Shown here in pieces: positions 40,731 to 49,134 of a stretch of DNA of 64,000 nucleotides. Both the position numbers and the translations under genes were made by a program. The stretch is from Paenibacillus tengchongensis. Its GTDB lineage: Bacteria; Bacillota; Bacilli; Paenibacillales; Paenibacillaceae. Below the pieces are notes generated by a model, which was given only the letters and a program-made list of their open reading frames with translations, was not told the origin of the DNA and did not search any database. Each line of letters begins with the position of its first letter. The first letter of the stretch is position 1. Where the stretch lies: positions 124,001-188,000 of the forward strand of contig NZ_WACP01000011.1 in assembly GCF_008973665.1 (NCBI RefSeq). Direction: 5' to 3'.

Positions 40731-41187
40731 GATATTCACCTTTGATGCCGCTCATCAGCTGATCGGACACAAGGGCAAATGCAGCAATCTGCACGGCCAT
40801 ACGTATAAGCTGGAGGTTGTGCTGAAGGGAGTTCCTTCACAGACTGCCGGCGACTCCGGTGAAGGCTTTGTCATTGATTTCGGCGATATTAAATCAATAG
40901 TGAAGACGAGCCTGGTGGACCGGCTGGACCATGCCTTCCTGGCTATGGGCAATGAGCCGGTGCTGGAGACGCTTAAGGCCACCGGCTCGAAGGTGGCGCT
41001 GCTCTCCTTCCGGACGACAGTGGAGAATATGGCGGCTTATATCGCCTACAAGCTGAAGGAAGCTGCCCTGCCGCTTTATTCCGTTAAGCTCTGGGAAACA
41101 CCGACCTCCTGGGCCGAAGTGCTGGCTGCCGATATTCCGGAGGACGGACCGTCCTACCGCAGGTTTGGAGGCTGTGATTGTGAGTAA
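40705..41187 (+). CDS. queD: 6-carboxy-5,6,7,8-tetrahydropterin synthase QueD
   Basis: The 160-residue enzyme converts dihydroneopterin triphosphate to carboxytetrahydropterin in preQ0 synthesis. Zinc ligands H17, H30 and H32 (AAHQLIGHKGKCSNLHGHTY) and the catalytic C26 are visible. The ATG at 40705 lies inside the 3' end of queC, behind AGAGAGG. The longer open frame before it (from 40678) is rejected as it runs in queC. Its end overlaps queE by eight bases. Confidence 0.95.
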   Translation: MLNEVSVCKIFTFDAAHQLIGHKGKCSNLHGHTYKLEVVLKGVPSQTAGDSGEGFVIDFGDIKSIVKTSLVDRLDHAFLAMGNEPVLETLKATGSKVALLSFRTTVENMAAYIAYKLKEAALPLYSVKLWETPTSWAEVLAADIPEDGPSYRRFGGCDCE

Positions 41188-41902
41188 GATTCCGGTGATT
41201 GAAATCTTCGGCCCAACGATTCAAGGCGAAGGAGCGGTCATCGGGGTCAAGACGATGTTCGTCCGCACCTACGGCTGCGACTACCGCTGCGGCTGGTGCG
41301 ACTCTGCTTTTACCTGGGACGGCTCGGCCAAAGACCAGGTACAGCTGATGGAACCGGAAGCGATTGTTGCCGCACTGGACGAGCTTGCCGGCGGCAATTA
41401 CGATTGCGTCACCATTTCCGGCGGCAATCCGGCACTGATCGGCGATGCGATGGGGCAGTTCATCGGGGATCTGCATGCGCGCGGGCTCCGGGCGGCAATC
41501 GAGACCCAGGGCAGCCGGTGGCAGGAGTGGTTCCTTGAGGTAGATATCCTGACGATTAGCCCCAAACCGCCAAGCTCGGGAATGGAGACGGATTGGGACA
41601 GACTGGATGATATTATGGCCAAGCTGGAAGGAAGCGAAGCAGGGGCCCACAGCTTAAAGGTGGTTGTGTTTGATGCGGCGGATTATGCCTATGCGAAGCA
41701 AGTGCATCTGCGCTACCCGTCGGTGCCGCTGTTCCTGCAGCCGGGCAACGATAATGTGACGGAGGAAGGCGATATCTCGGTCCGGCTGCTGGGCAAGCTG
41801 GAATGGCTGTTCCAGCTGGTTATTGCTGACCCGGAAATGAACCGGGTGCGGGTACTGCCCCAGCTGCATGCCCTCATCTGGCATAACAAGCGGGGGAAAT
41901 AA
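41180..41902 (+). CDS. queE: 7-carboxy-7-deazaguanine synthase QueE
   Basis: The 240-residue radical SAM enzyme makes 7-carboxy-7-deazaguanine. The cluster Cys C33, C37 and C40 are in GCDYRCGWC, and the early motif FGPTIQGEGAVIG is the substrate loop. It then reads TISGGNPAL and ISPKPPS as in QueE. The GTG at 41180 has GGAGG eight bases upstream. It is the last gene of queFCDE and a strong terminator follows. Confidence 0.96.
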   Translation: MSKIPVIEIFGPTIQGEGAVIGVKTMFVRTYGCDYRCGWCDSAFTWDGSAKDQVQLMEPEAIVAALDELAGGNYDCVTISGGNPALIGDAMGQFIGDLHARGLRAAIETQGSRWQEWFLEVDILTISPKPPSSGMETDWDRLDDIMAKLEGSEAGAHSLKVVVFDAADYAYAKQVHLRYPSVPLFLQPGNDNVTEEGDISVRLLGKLEWLFQLVIADPEMNRVRVLPQLHALIWHNKRGK

Positions 41903-41912
41903 GTTTATCTTT

Positions 41913-41942
41913 AGCGGGGTTCCTGGGAACCCCGCTTTTTTG
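41913..41942 (+). terminator. rho-independent terminator
   Basis: AGCGGGGTTCC (41913-41923) pairs perfectly with GGAACCCCGCT (41926-41936), with a T run after. It ends queFCDE. Confidence 0.95.
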
Positions 41943-41961
41943 ACATGCCCGAAAGGACGTA

Positions 41962-42018
41962 ACGGGTTCCCCGCAAAGTACCTGAATCGACTTTATGCCA
42001 AGGCCCCACTTTGTGGGG
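41962..42018 (+). repeat. dispersed intergenic repeat, copy R1
   Basis: Contains the core GCAAAGTACCTGAATC and the hairpin CCCCACTTTGTGGGG at its right end, just behind the que terminator. Related copies are R2 (51796), R3 (59176, other strand) and R4 (62971, shorter). R1 and R3 align along almost the full length, with about 80 percent identity by eye. Confidence 0.75.
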
Positions 42019-42144
42019 GACTATGCAAAGTCCCGGAAATTCTGCGTGTGTTCTCTGCTGCTTTTGATATAATCAGAAGATGATCAGCTAAAAGAGCAGC
42101 TAAAGAGCAGCGGCAGGCAATTTATCGAGGGGAGCACTGCGCGA

Positions 42145-42663
42145 ATGACAACCGCACTGATGATTATTGATGTCCAGGAAGCGATGTTTTCTTATGACGA
42201 GAAGATGTATGACGAGGAAGGGGTCATGGAACGGATCGCTTCGCTGCTGCAGAAGGCGCGCGAGGCCGGGGCGCCGGTGGTTTATATCCAGCATACGGAG
42301 GACGAGGAGTTCACCAGGGGCTTGCCCACCTGGGAGATCAGCCGGATGATCGCACCCCGGAGCGGTGAACTTATTGTGGAGAAACCGACCTGGGATGCTT
42401 TTCACCGCACACCGCTCCACGAGGAGCTGCAGAGCCGGGGGATCACAAGCCTGGTCATCTGCGGCCTGCAAAGCGAGTTCTGCGTAGATACAACCTGTCG
42501 CCGGGCCTACAGTCTCGGTTATTCGAGCGTGCTTGTAGAGGATGCCGTCAGTACCTTTGGCAACGGCCGGTTCACTGCCAGAGAAATCGTCAAGCACCAT
42601 AATTCTGTCCTGGGCGGCCGGTTCGCCGTGCTGAAGCCGGAGCACGAGATCAGATTTGTATGA
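42145..42663 (+). CDS. isochorismatase-family cysteine hydrolase
   Basis: The 172-residue protein has the cysteine-hydrolase triad D9 (MIIDVQ), K80 (IVEKPTWDAF) and C113 (SEFCVDTT). Members hydrolyse nicotinamide, carbamoyl compounds or isochorismate; the exact substrate is open, but the lack of an attached domain suggests a small amide or imine substrate. The ATG has a GGGGAG site upstream. Its stop overlaps the VanW start by four bases, so both are coupled. Confidence 0.9.
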   Translation: MTTALMIIDVQEAMFSYDEKMYDEEGVMERIASLLQKAREAGAPVVYIQHTEDEEFTRGLPTWEISRMIAPRSGELIVEKPTWDAFHRTPLHEELQSRGITSLVICGLQSEFCVDTTCRRAYSLGYSSVLVEDAVSTFGNGRFTAREIVKHHNSVLGGRFAVLKPEHEIRFV

Positions 42664-43502
42664 GCGGGGCATCCGCGAATCTGCGGCCTATCCGGCGCTC
42701 GCGCCTGCGGCAATTTGCCGGAAAGCGTTATTTTACAATGAAGCGTTATATGCACTGGCTGGCTTCACCGGGCAGGAGGGCAAAGGCGCGCGACGCGGAG
42801 AATCTGCCGTTCACAGCGGCAAGCCACGCAACACCGCTGCTGCGCCGTCTGCGCAATGTGGATATGCAGCTGCAATACAACAAGATCGTGAATCTGCGCC
42901 TAGCCACCGCCAGGCTGGACGGTCTGCTGATCCACCCGGGGGAGACCTTCTCTTATTGGCGCACTATCGGCAAGCCTACAAGACGCAAAGGCTATCTGGA
43001 GGGAATGGTGCTGTATTACGGCGGCTTCCGGCCCGGTACGGGCGGAGGGCTGTGCCAGCTTTCCAATCTGATCTACTGGATGGCGCTGCACACTCCGCTT
43101 ACGGTGACGGAACGGCACCGGCACAGCTATGATGTCTTCCCGGATGAGCAGCGGACGCAGCCCTTCGGCAGCGGTGCCACCTGCGCCTATAATTATTTGA
43201 ATCTGCAGCTGTATAATCCGACGGATCAAACTTACCAGCTGCGATTGCATCTGGATGACACCCATCTGCACGGAGAATGGCGCTGTGACGGTATGCCGTT
43301 ATATTCCTATGAAATCTACGAATCCGACCATGTCATTCACATGGAGCCCTGGGGCGGATATGTACGCAGTAACCGGATCCGGCGCAAAGGGTATACCCGC
43401 TCCGGCGAGCTGGCCAGTGACGAACCGGTGGCGGAGAATCATGCGCTGATGATGTATTCCCCGCTGCTTCATCCGCCCTCAGCTGCTGCGGAGAATCCCT
43501 GA
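42660..43502 (+). CDS. VanW-family protein
   Basis: The 280-residue protein has the VanW domain in residues 60-200: LATARLDGLLIHPGETFSYWRTIGKPT, YYGGFRPGTGGGLCQLSNLIYWMALHT and RHSYDVFPDEQRT. The VanW function is unknown, although it was first seen near vancomycin-resistance genes; there is no evidence for resistance here. No signal peptide is seen in the N-terminus, which is rich in R. The ATG overlaps the stop of the hydrolase gene (ATGA). Confidence 0.88.
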   Translation: MSGASANLRPIRRSRLRQFAGKRYFTMKRYMHWLASPGRRAKARDAENLPFTAASHATPLLRRLRNVDMQLQYNKIVNLRLATARLDGLLIHPGETFSYWRTIGKPTRRKGYLEGMVLYYGGFRPGTGGGLCQLSNLIYWMALHTPLTVTERHRHSYDVFPDEQRTQPFGSGATCAYNYLNLQLYNPTDQTYQLRLHLDDTHLHGEWRCDGMPLYSYEIYESDHVIHMEPWGGYVRSNRIRRKGYTRSGELASDEPVAENHALMMYSPLLHPPSAAAENP

Positions 43503-43647
43503 AGCGTTGCGGAGCAGGGAGGGGAAAACGTAAGTTTTTTACAGGAAAAGCGGATAAACTCCGGAGTTTTAGGGTTATAACATAGTATGCGTTAACCATT
43601 CAGGCAGCTATGTTTCTAATCCAACATCCGAAGGAGTGGTCCATCAC

Positions 43648-44784
43648 ATGAAAGCAGTAACCTATCAGGGCAAGAAGAAAGTAGAGGTTAAAGAAGTCGC
43701 CGACGCCAAACTGGAGAAGAAAGACGATATTATTGTACGTATTACCTCGACGGCGATCTGCGGCTCGGATCTGCATATTTTTAACGGGGAAATTCCCGGC
43801 ATGAATGACGACTATATTATCGGCCATGAGCCGATGGGCATAGTGGAAGAGGTCGGTCCCGAGGTCACGAAGGTGAAGAAGGGCGACCGGGTCATCGTCC
43901 CGTTCAACGTCGCCTGCGGCCAATGCTACTTCTGCCAGCATGAGATGGAGAGCCAATGCGATCATGCCAATGACACCAAGGATACCGGAGGCTATCTCGG
44001 CTATTCCCACTCTTACGGGGGATTTGCCGGCGGGCAGGCAGAACTGCTGCGTGTCCCTTACGGTAACTTCGGCCCGTTTGTCGTGCCGGAGGACGCGGAG
44101 ATGGAGGATGAGAAGCTGCTGTTCCTCTCCGATATTGTGCCTACTGCCTGGTGGGGCGTAGAGCATGCCGGCGTGAAGCCGGGGGATACGGTAATCGTGC
44201 TCGGCTGCGGACCGGTCGGCCTGCTGACCCAGAAGTTCGCCTGGATGAAGGGGGCTGCACGGGTCATTGCGGTGGATCACATTCCATACCGGCTGCTTCA
44301 TGCCAAGAAGACGAACAACGTGGAGATTTTTAATTTTGAGGAAACGGAAGATTTCGAAAAGCACCTGAAGGAGATTACGAACGGCGGCGCCGATGTTGTC
44401 ATTGACTGTGTCGGACTTGACGCGAAGAAGTCGGTGATGGAGAAAATCGAAACCACACTGATGCTGCAGGGCGGCTCGCTCGGAGCCTTCCGCATCGCTT
44501 CCGAGGTTGTCCGCAAGTTCGGAACCATTCAGCTGGTAGGCGTATACGGACTGAACTACAATATGTTCCCGCTGGGCCATCTGTTTGAACGCAATATTAC
44601 CCTGAAGATGGGACAGGCGCCGGTCATCCACTACATGCCAATGCTGTACAAGATGATCAAGGAGAACAAATTCGACCCGACCGATATCATTACCCACCAG
44701 TTGCCGATCAGCCGCGCAGAGCACGGGTATGATGTGTTCAATGATAAGAAGGAAGAATGTATCAAGGTTATCTTGAAGCCATAG
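43648..44784 (+). CDS. zinc-dependent alcohol dehydrogenase (formaldehyde/glutathione-independent type)
   Basis: The 378-residue MDR enzyme has catalytic zinc ligands C38 and H60 plus E61 (CGSDLH, GHEPMG), and the structural zinc Cys C90, C93, C96 and C104. The Rossmann motif VLGCGPVGLL follows. The insert DTGGYLGYSHSYGG and the C-terminal half resemble the group of glutathione-independent formaldehyde and similar dehydrogenases. It should oxidise an alcohol or aldehyde with NAD(P). The ATG at 43648 has AAGGAG twelve bases upstream, a rather long gap. A terminator follows. Confidence 0.92.
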   Translation: MKAVTYQGKKKVEVKEVADAKLEKKDDIIVRITSTAICGSDLHIFNGEIPGMNDDYIIGHEPMGIVEEVGPEVTKVKKGDRVIVPFNVACGQCYFCQHEMESQCDHANDTKDTGGYLGYSHSYGGFAGGQAELLRVPYGNFGPFVVPEDAEMEDEKLLFLSDIVPTAWWGVEHAGVKPGDTVIVLGCGPVGLLTQKFAWMKGAARVIAVDHIPYRLLHAKKTNNVEIFNFEETEDFEKHLKEITNGGADVVIDCVGLDAKKSVMEKIETTLMLQGGSLGAFRIASEVVRKFGTIQLVGVYGLNYNMFPLGHLFERNITLKMGQAPVIHYMPMLYKMIKENKFDPTDIITHQLPISRAEHGYDVFNDKKEECIKVILKP

Positions 44785-44800
44785 GAGCCCGGTGGGGAAA

Positions 44801-44838
44801 AGCATGGACCTTTGGAAGCTTACGGTCTGTGCTTTTTA
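44801..44838 (+). terminator. rho-independent terminator
   Basis: AGCATGGACC (44801-44810) pairs with GGTCTGTGCT (44824-44833) with two G-U pairs, followed by TTTTT. Confidence 0.8.
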
Positions 44839-44956
44839 TTTTGACGGGACAGCCGGCCGGAAGTGTGAATATAATGAAAATTACCTGCTGCATTTCCTGC
44901 CGACTTGCGGTAAATTTACATAGTGACTTATTTTCAGGTGAAAGGAAGCTTCAATC

Positions 44957-45871
44957 GTGAACAGTAAGAAACCCCCGCTTCCGGTACCCCTGCTGATGCT
45001 GGTCGGTATCGTTGCCATTTCATTTTCTTCCATTTTTATAAAATGGTCCGAAGCACCCGCTTCTGTGCAGGGTATGTACAGGCTGCTCTTCACTTCGCTG
45101 CTGATGCTGCCTTTTGCCCGGCCTTACACTGGGGCGCTACTGCAATTAAGGCGTAAGGATTGGCTGCTGATCGCCTGCTCCGGGTTTATGCTTGCCCTGC
45201 ATTTTCTGCTCTGGATGGGTTCACTGGAGTATACATCCGTAGCCAGTTCTACAATGATTGTTGCGCTGGAGCCGGCATTCATTATGCTGGGTGCCTACCT
45301 CCTCTACCGGGAAAAGACCAGCCTAGCCTCCATTCTCGGCATGGTAGTTGCCATTGCCGGGATTGCCCTCATCGGCTGGGGCGATATCGGCTTATCCGCC
45401 GACAACATTAAGGGCGACCTTCTGTCCGCCGGAGGCACGCTGGCAGTGGCCGTACATATGCTGCTCGGGCAGAGACTGGTCTCCCGTATGCCGGCGTATC
45501 TGTACAGCCTGCTTGTGTTTATTACAGCCGGCGCTGTGTTTGCCGTGTATAATCTGCTGGGCAGCATTGCTTTCTTCGCCTATCCTGCCCGTGAGTGGGG
45601 GATCTTTGTTCTGCTGGCGGTTGTGCCTACAGTGTTCGGGCACATTCTGTTTAACTGGCTTCTGCAGTACGCTTCGGCCACAACAGTGTCCATGAATATT
45701 CTGGGCGAGCCTGTGGGCGCCAGCCTGCTGGCGTTTGTGCTGCTCGGTGAGCGGTTGACGGCTCTGCAATGGGCCGGCGGCATTCTCGTTCTCGGCGGTC
45801 TGGCCGGTTACCTGTATACGGGACGCGAACGCACCACAAAGGCCGAGAGCAAGCTTTCCGAAGCTTCATAA
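44957..45871 (+). CDS. EamA/DMT-family transporter
   Basis: The 304-residue protein has ten membrane helices in two EamA repeats; the second starts near residue 155 (GDLLSAGGTLAVAVHMLLGQRL). VASSTMIVALEPAFIMLGAYLLYREK and MNILGEPVGASLLAFVLLGERLTALQWAGGILVL are the paired EamA signatures. It is a probable metabolite exporter of unknown substrate. The GTG has AAAGGAAG nine bases upstream. The methyltransferase gene follows by 37 bp, and both may be one unit. Confidence 0.9.
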   Translation: MNSKKPPLPVPLLMLVGIVAISFSSIFIKWSEAPASVQGMYRLLFTSLLMLPFARPYTGALLQLRRKDWLLIACSGFMLALHFLLWMGSLEYTSVASSTMIVALEPAFIMLGAYLLYREKTSLASILGMVVAIAGIALIGWGDIGLSADNIKGDLLSAGGTLAVAVHMLLGQRLVSRMPAYLYSLLVFITAGAVFAVYNLLGSIAFFAYPAREWGIFVLLAVVPTVFGHILFNWLLQYASATTVSMNILGEPVGASLLAFVLLGERLTALQWAGGILVLGGLAGYLYTGRERTTKAESKLSEAS

Positions 45872-45908
45872 GATTGAAATCTGATGAATTAAAGGAGTAT
45901 TTCATGGC

Positions 45909-46745
45909 ATGAATGAATATAACGAATCGCGGGAACCATCCCGCCCGGATGGGCCTACAAGCGAGGAATTGTGGAACGAGGATACGTATACTGCCTGGGT
46001 TGCCCGTTTCGGAGCGCCGGCGGAGGCAGCGGCCAAGCTGGCACAGCAGCCGGCGGGAAGGCTCTTCCCGCTGAATGATTATTTAGGTGAAGTAGAAGGC
46101 CGCAGGGTGATGAACCTGATGGGCTCGAACGGGATGAAGGCGGTGGCGCTTGCTCTTCTGGGTGCAGAGGTGACGGTGGCCGATTTCTCGGAAGCCAACG
46201 CGCGTTATGCGCGTGAACTCGCCCGGGAAGCCGGCGTAGAACTGGAGTATGTTGTTGCCGATGTACTGCAACTGCCGGATACAGTGAAGAGAGGAACTTA
46301 TGACCTGGTCTTTGCGGAGATGGGAATCGTACACTATTTTACCGATTTGCAGCCCTTCATGAAGACTGTGATGGAGCTGCTCGCTCCCGGCGGGAGATTC
46401 GTACTGCGCGATTTCCATCCGGTGACCACCAAGTTGATCTCCTCCAAAGGTTCGACGGCTAAAGTCCGCAAGCACAAGGTAAGCGGCGATTATTTCGACA
46501 CGGCACTGGAGGAGAAGCGGGTTTCATACTCCAAATATTTGCCTTCGTCCGGAGGCGAAGCAGGGGAGGAAGGCAGACACAGCGTCGTGTATTGGCGCCG
46601 CTGGACATTGGGCGAGATCGTTACGGCTGCAGCACAGGCCGGTCTGATGATCAGGGAACTGGCGGAAGAGCCCAACCTGTCATCGGACGTTTACGATAAA
46701 GGCATTCCCAAGACGTTTACATTGGCGGCGGTCAAGCCGCATTAA
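45909..46745 (+). CDS. class I SAM-dependent methyltransferase
   Basis: The 278-residue protein has a class I fold: NLMGSNGMKAVALALLGAEVTVADFSEANARYA (SAM loop and acidic D), then VVADVLQLPD and LVFAEMGIVHYF. The acceptor is unknown. A three-codon frame ATG-GCA-TGA at 45904-45912, at the ideal distance from AAAGGAG, overlaps the start; the CDS ATG at 45909 is eleven bases from the site. It follows the DMT transporter by 37 bp and ends before a terminator at 46753. Confidence 0.88.
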   Translation: MNEYNESREPSRPDGPTSEELWNEDTYTAWVARFGAPAEAAAKLAQQPAGRLFPLNDYLGEVEGRRVMNLMGSNGMKAVALALLGAEVTVADFSEANARYARELAREAGVELEYVVADVLQLPDTVKRGTYDLVFAEMGIVHYFTDLQPFMKTVMELLAPGGRFVLRDFHPVTTKLISSKGSTAKVRKHKVSGDYFDTALEEKRVSYSKYLPSSGGEAGEEGRHSVVYWRRWTLGEIVTAAAQAGLMIRELAEEPNLSSDVYDKGIPKTFTLAAVKPH

Positions 46746-46752
46746 CTGAACG

Positions 46753-46806
46753 AACCGGTCAGAACCGCATGGATGGCTGCATGCTGCGGGTCTGGCCGGT
46801 TTTTTT
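46753..46806. terminator. bidirectional rho-independent terminator
   Basis: AACCGGTCAGA (46753-46763) pairs with TCTGGCCGGTT (46791-46801) around an inner hairpin, with a T run after. It lies between the methyltransferase and the convergent LysR gene. Confidence 0.88.
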
Positions 46807-46830
46807 ATTGTTTGAATATTATTAATGAGA

Positions 46831-47751
46831 TTAATTAGTAATGGGATTAATGTTCAGCGGGCCACTTTCCTGCTCTGATGCCAGCGCCGCAAACGCTTCT
46901 TGCAGCGGAGTCAGCGTATAATCCTTGCGCCAGGCCAGAAAGATCTGGCTGCTCTCGACCGGTGACCCGGGCAGAGCCGCACATTTCAGCGTGCCTGCCG
47001 CCAGCTCGGAGGCGATTCCCGTTCTGGAGAACAGTCCGACACACCCACCCTCGCCGATCATCCGCTTAAGCGCCTCTGGTGAATTAATCACCACATTACT
47101 CCAAAGACGGACCTGGTTCTGCTGTGCCCAGCGGTCGGCGTAACCCCGCATAAACGAAGTGGGATCATGTCTGATCCATGGCTCGCGCGCCACTATCTCC
47201 GGTGTCAATTCATCATTACCGGCAAAAGGATGATCAGGCGCAAAGATCAGCACAATCTCGTCCCGGCAGATGGGCAGCGTATGGATGGTCTCGTCAGCAT
47301 TCTCGCTTCCGTGCAGCACGGCGAGCTGGATTTCCCGCGACCGCAGCCGTTCACGCACGACATGGTCGGACAGAACGGAAAGAGAAATCTGGATTCCCGG
47401 ATGCAGGTTCATGTATCGCGCGGTTATTTTAGGAACAATATAAGTACCGGGTATATAGGCCGCATCAAGCTCCAGATGTCCTGAGGAGAGGGAAGAGAAT
47501 TGGCGCACACTCCGCTGCGCTTCCGCCGTAAGCGAGACAATGCGAACCGCATACTGGTGCAGCGCCCGCCCGGCATCCGTCAGCAGGACCCGTCCGCTGC
47601 GGTACTGGAACAGGCTGACCCCCAGCTCGTTCTCCAGACTCTTCATATGAAAGGATACCGTCGGCTGCTTCAGCCCGAGCTCGGCGGCGACATCCGTCAC
47701 TTTTTTGTATTTTTCAATTAACACAACGATCTGCAATTTCACAATATTCAT
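46831..47751 (-). CDS. LysR-family transcriptional regulator
   Basis: The 306-residue protein starts with a LysR winged helix, MNIVKLQIVVLIEKYKKVTDVAAELGLKQPTVSFHMKSLENELGVSLF. The effector-binding domain begins near residue 90 (GHLELDAAYIPGTYIVP). The ATG at 47751 has GGAGGAAG six bases upstream; the longer frame before it is rejected. No clear metabolic target lies next to it: the divergent neighbour is the pst operon, which is usually PhoP-controlled. A perfect 7-3-7 palindrome at 47801 is a candidate autoregulatory site. Confidence 0.88.
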   Translation of the reverse strand: MNIVKLQIVVLIEKYKKVTDVAAELGLKQPTVSFHMKSLENELGVSLFQYRSGRVLLTDAGRALHQYAVRIVSLTAEAQRSVRQFSSLSSGHLELDAAYIPGTYIVPKITARYMNLHPGIQISLSVLSDHVVRERLRSREIQLAVLHGSENADETIHTLPICRDEIVLIFAPDHPFAGNDELTPEIVAREPWIRHDPTSFMRGYADRWAQQNQVRLWSNVVINSPEALKRMIGEGGCVGLFSRTGIASELAAGTLKCAALPGSPVESSQIFLAWRKDYTLTPLQEAFAALASEQESGPLNINPITN

Positions 47752-47800
47752 GGCTCTTCCTCCGCTTAAATTACAAATGACTAACAAATCATCTGCTTAA

Positions 47801-47817
47801 TATAGATTATATCTATA
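47801..47817. promoter_or_regulatory. palindrome upstream of the LysR gene
   Basis: TATAGATTATATCTATA is a perfect 7-3-7 inverted repeat 50 bp before the LysR start. The rest of 47752-48076 holds the pstS promoter region. No Pho box could be named with confidence, although TTTACA occurs at 47855-47860. Confidence 0.4.
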
Positions 47818-48076
47818 GAGTTATTCAATTACTATTTGTATTTTTATCTTTCACTTTACAAAATCAATACTTTTATCTAACGAACGAGCTCTAGAATAAG
47901 AAATGTCAGATACGAGAACCATCATTATCCGGCGCAGCTTCCAAAAGTGAGTTTTGTACGATTAGCAACACATGCAGCTGACAACTCACAAAACCCGGCA
48001 ACTGCTGTAAACGGCACAGATAAAAAGGCCGCAGAAGCAGGCGTACGGAAAAACACTCAGGAGGAGACAACCAACA

Positions 48077-49030
48077 ATGCAATTCAAGAAGAAATCGTGG
48101 ATCATGGCTTTGGCTTTAACCAGTGTAGTAGCACTTTCGGCATGCGGCAACAACGGGGGAAATAATGCGGCAACCAATAACACAGGCAACAACACCGCTG
48201 CAAACAACACACAGAACAGCAGCGCAGAATTAAGCGGATCGATTCTGGCTTCGGGTTCCACGGCGCTGCAACCGCTCGTTGAGCAGGTCGCTGAACGCTT
48301 CATGGAAACCAACACCGGCGTAGATATTCAAGTACAGGGCGGCGGCTCCGGCACAGGTCTCACCCAGGTGGCTGAGAAGCAAGTCGATATCGGCAACTCC
48401 GACGTATTCGCTGAAGAGAAGCTGAAGGATGACGACGCGGAAAAAGCTGCAGCGCTCGTTGACCACCAGGTAGCGGTAGTAGCTATCGCGGCTGTATCCC
48501 ATCCGGATGCCGGTGTGGACAGCCTGACCAAGCAGCAGCTGGTTGATATCTTCACCGGTAAAATCAAAAACTGGAGCGAAGTAGGCGGCGCCGATCAGGC
48601 GATCCAGATCATCAACCGTCCGGCCAGCTCGGGCACACGCGCTACCTTTGAAACCTTTGCCCTGGGAACCAAAACGGAAGACCTTCAAGGCTCCATTCAG
48701 GAAGATTCCTCCGGCACCGTTAAGAAAATGATCGGCGAAACTCCAGGAGCCATCGGTTATCTGGCCCTGTCTTACCTGGATGACTCCGTGAAGACACTGA
48801 ACTACGACGGCGTAGAGCCATCCGTTGACAATGTAATTTCCGGTGACTATCCGGTGTGGGCCTACCAGCATATGTACACTAACGGCGAGCCTACCGGCGC
48901 TGTGAAAGCTTTCCTTGATTATTTCCTGACTGACGAAGTGCAGACCACCGACGTGGTTGAGCTTGGATACATTCCTGCTTCCCAGATGCAGGTATCCCGC
49001 GATGTTGAGGGAAATGTAACCACAAAGTAA
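48077..49030 (+). CDS. pstS: phosphate ABC transporter, substrate-binding lipoprotein
   Basis: The 317-residue protein has a lipoprotein signal (lipobox LSAC), an Asn-rich linker of about 30 residues and the PstS domain: GSILASGSTALQPLVEQV, GGGSGTGLTQV, NRPASSGTRATFETF and TPGAIGYLALSYL. These form the phosphate cleft at the outer face of the membrane. CAGGAGGAG lies ten bases before the ATG. It is the first gene of pstSCAB. A stem-loop lies between it and pstC. Confidence 0.95.
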   Translation: MQFKKKSWIMALALTSVVALSACGNNGGNNAATNNTGNNTAANNTQNSSAELSGSILASGSTALQPLVEQVAERFMETNTGVDIQVQGGGSGTGLTQVAEKQVDIGNSDVFAEEKLKDDDAEKAAALVDHQVAVVAIAAVSHPDAGVDSLTKQQLVDIFTGKIKNWSEVGGADQAIQIINRPASSGTRATFETFALGTKTEDLQGSIQEDSSGTVKKMIGETPGAIGYLALSYLDDSVKTLNYDGVEPSVDNVISGDYPVWAYQHMYTNGEPTGAVKAFLDYFLTDEVQTTDVVELGYIPASQMQVSRDVEGNVTTK

Positions 49031-49084
49031 ATCTTGGGCATTTCAGGCACTATCCATTAAGAATGTTTTGAACTTCATGTGATA

Positions 49085-49112
49085 AGAGGCGGAATTCTTC
49101 TGCCTCTCTTTT
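49085..49112 (+). terminator. stem-loop between pstS and pstC
   Basis: AGAGGCGGAA (49085-49094) pairs with TTCTGCCTCT (49098-49107) with one G-U pair, and CTTTT follows. It could be a partial terminator that lets pstS be expressed more than the membrane genes. Confidence 0.7.
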
Positions 49113-49134
49113 CACTTTAGAAAGAGGGAGCAGC

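Noticed and set aside
43600..44805. 401-codon frame on the minus strand
   Set aside because: Complete antisense of the zinc alcohol dehydrogenase, whose metal ligands are all present.
47850..47885. Pho box before pstS
   Set aside because: TTTACA and weak relatives occur, but the direct repeats with fixed spacing needed for PhoP binding are not convincing.
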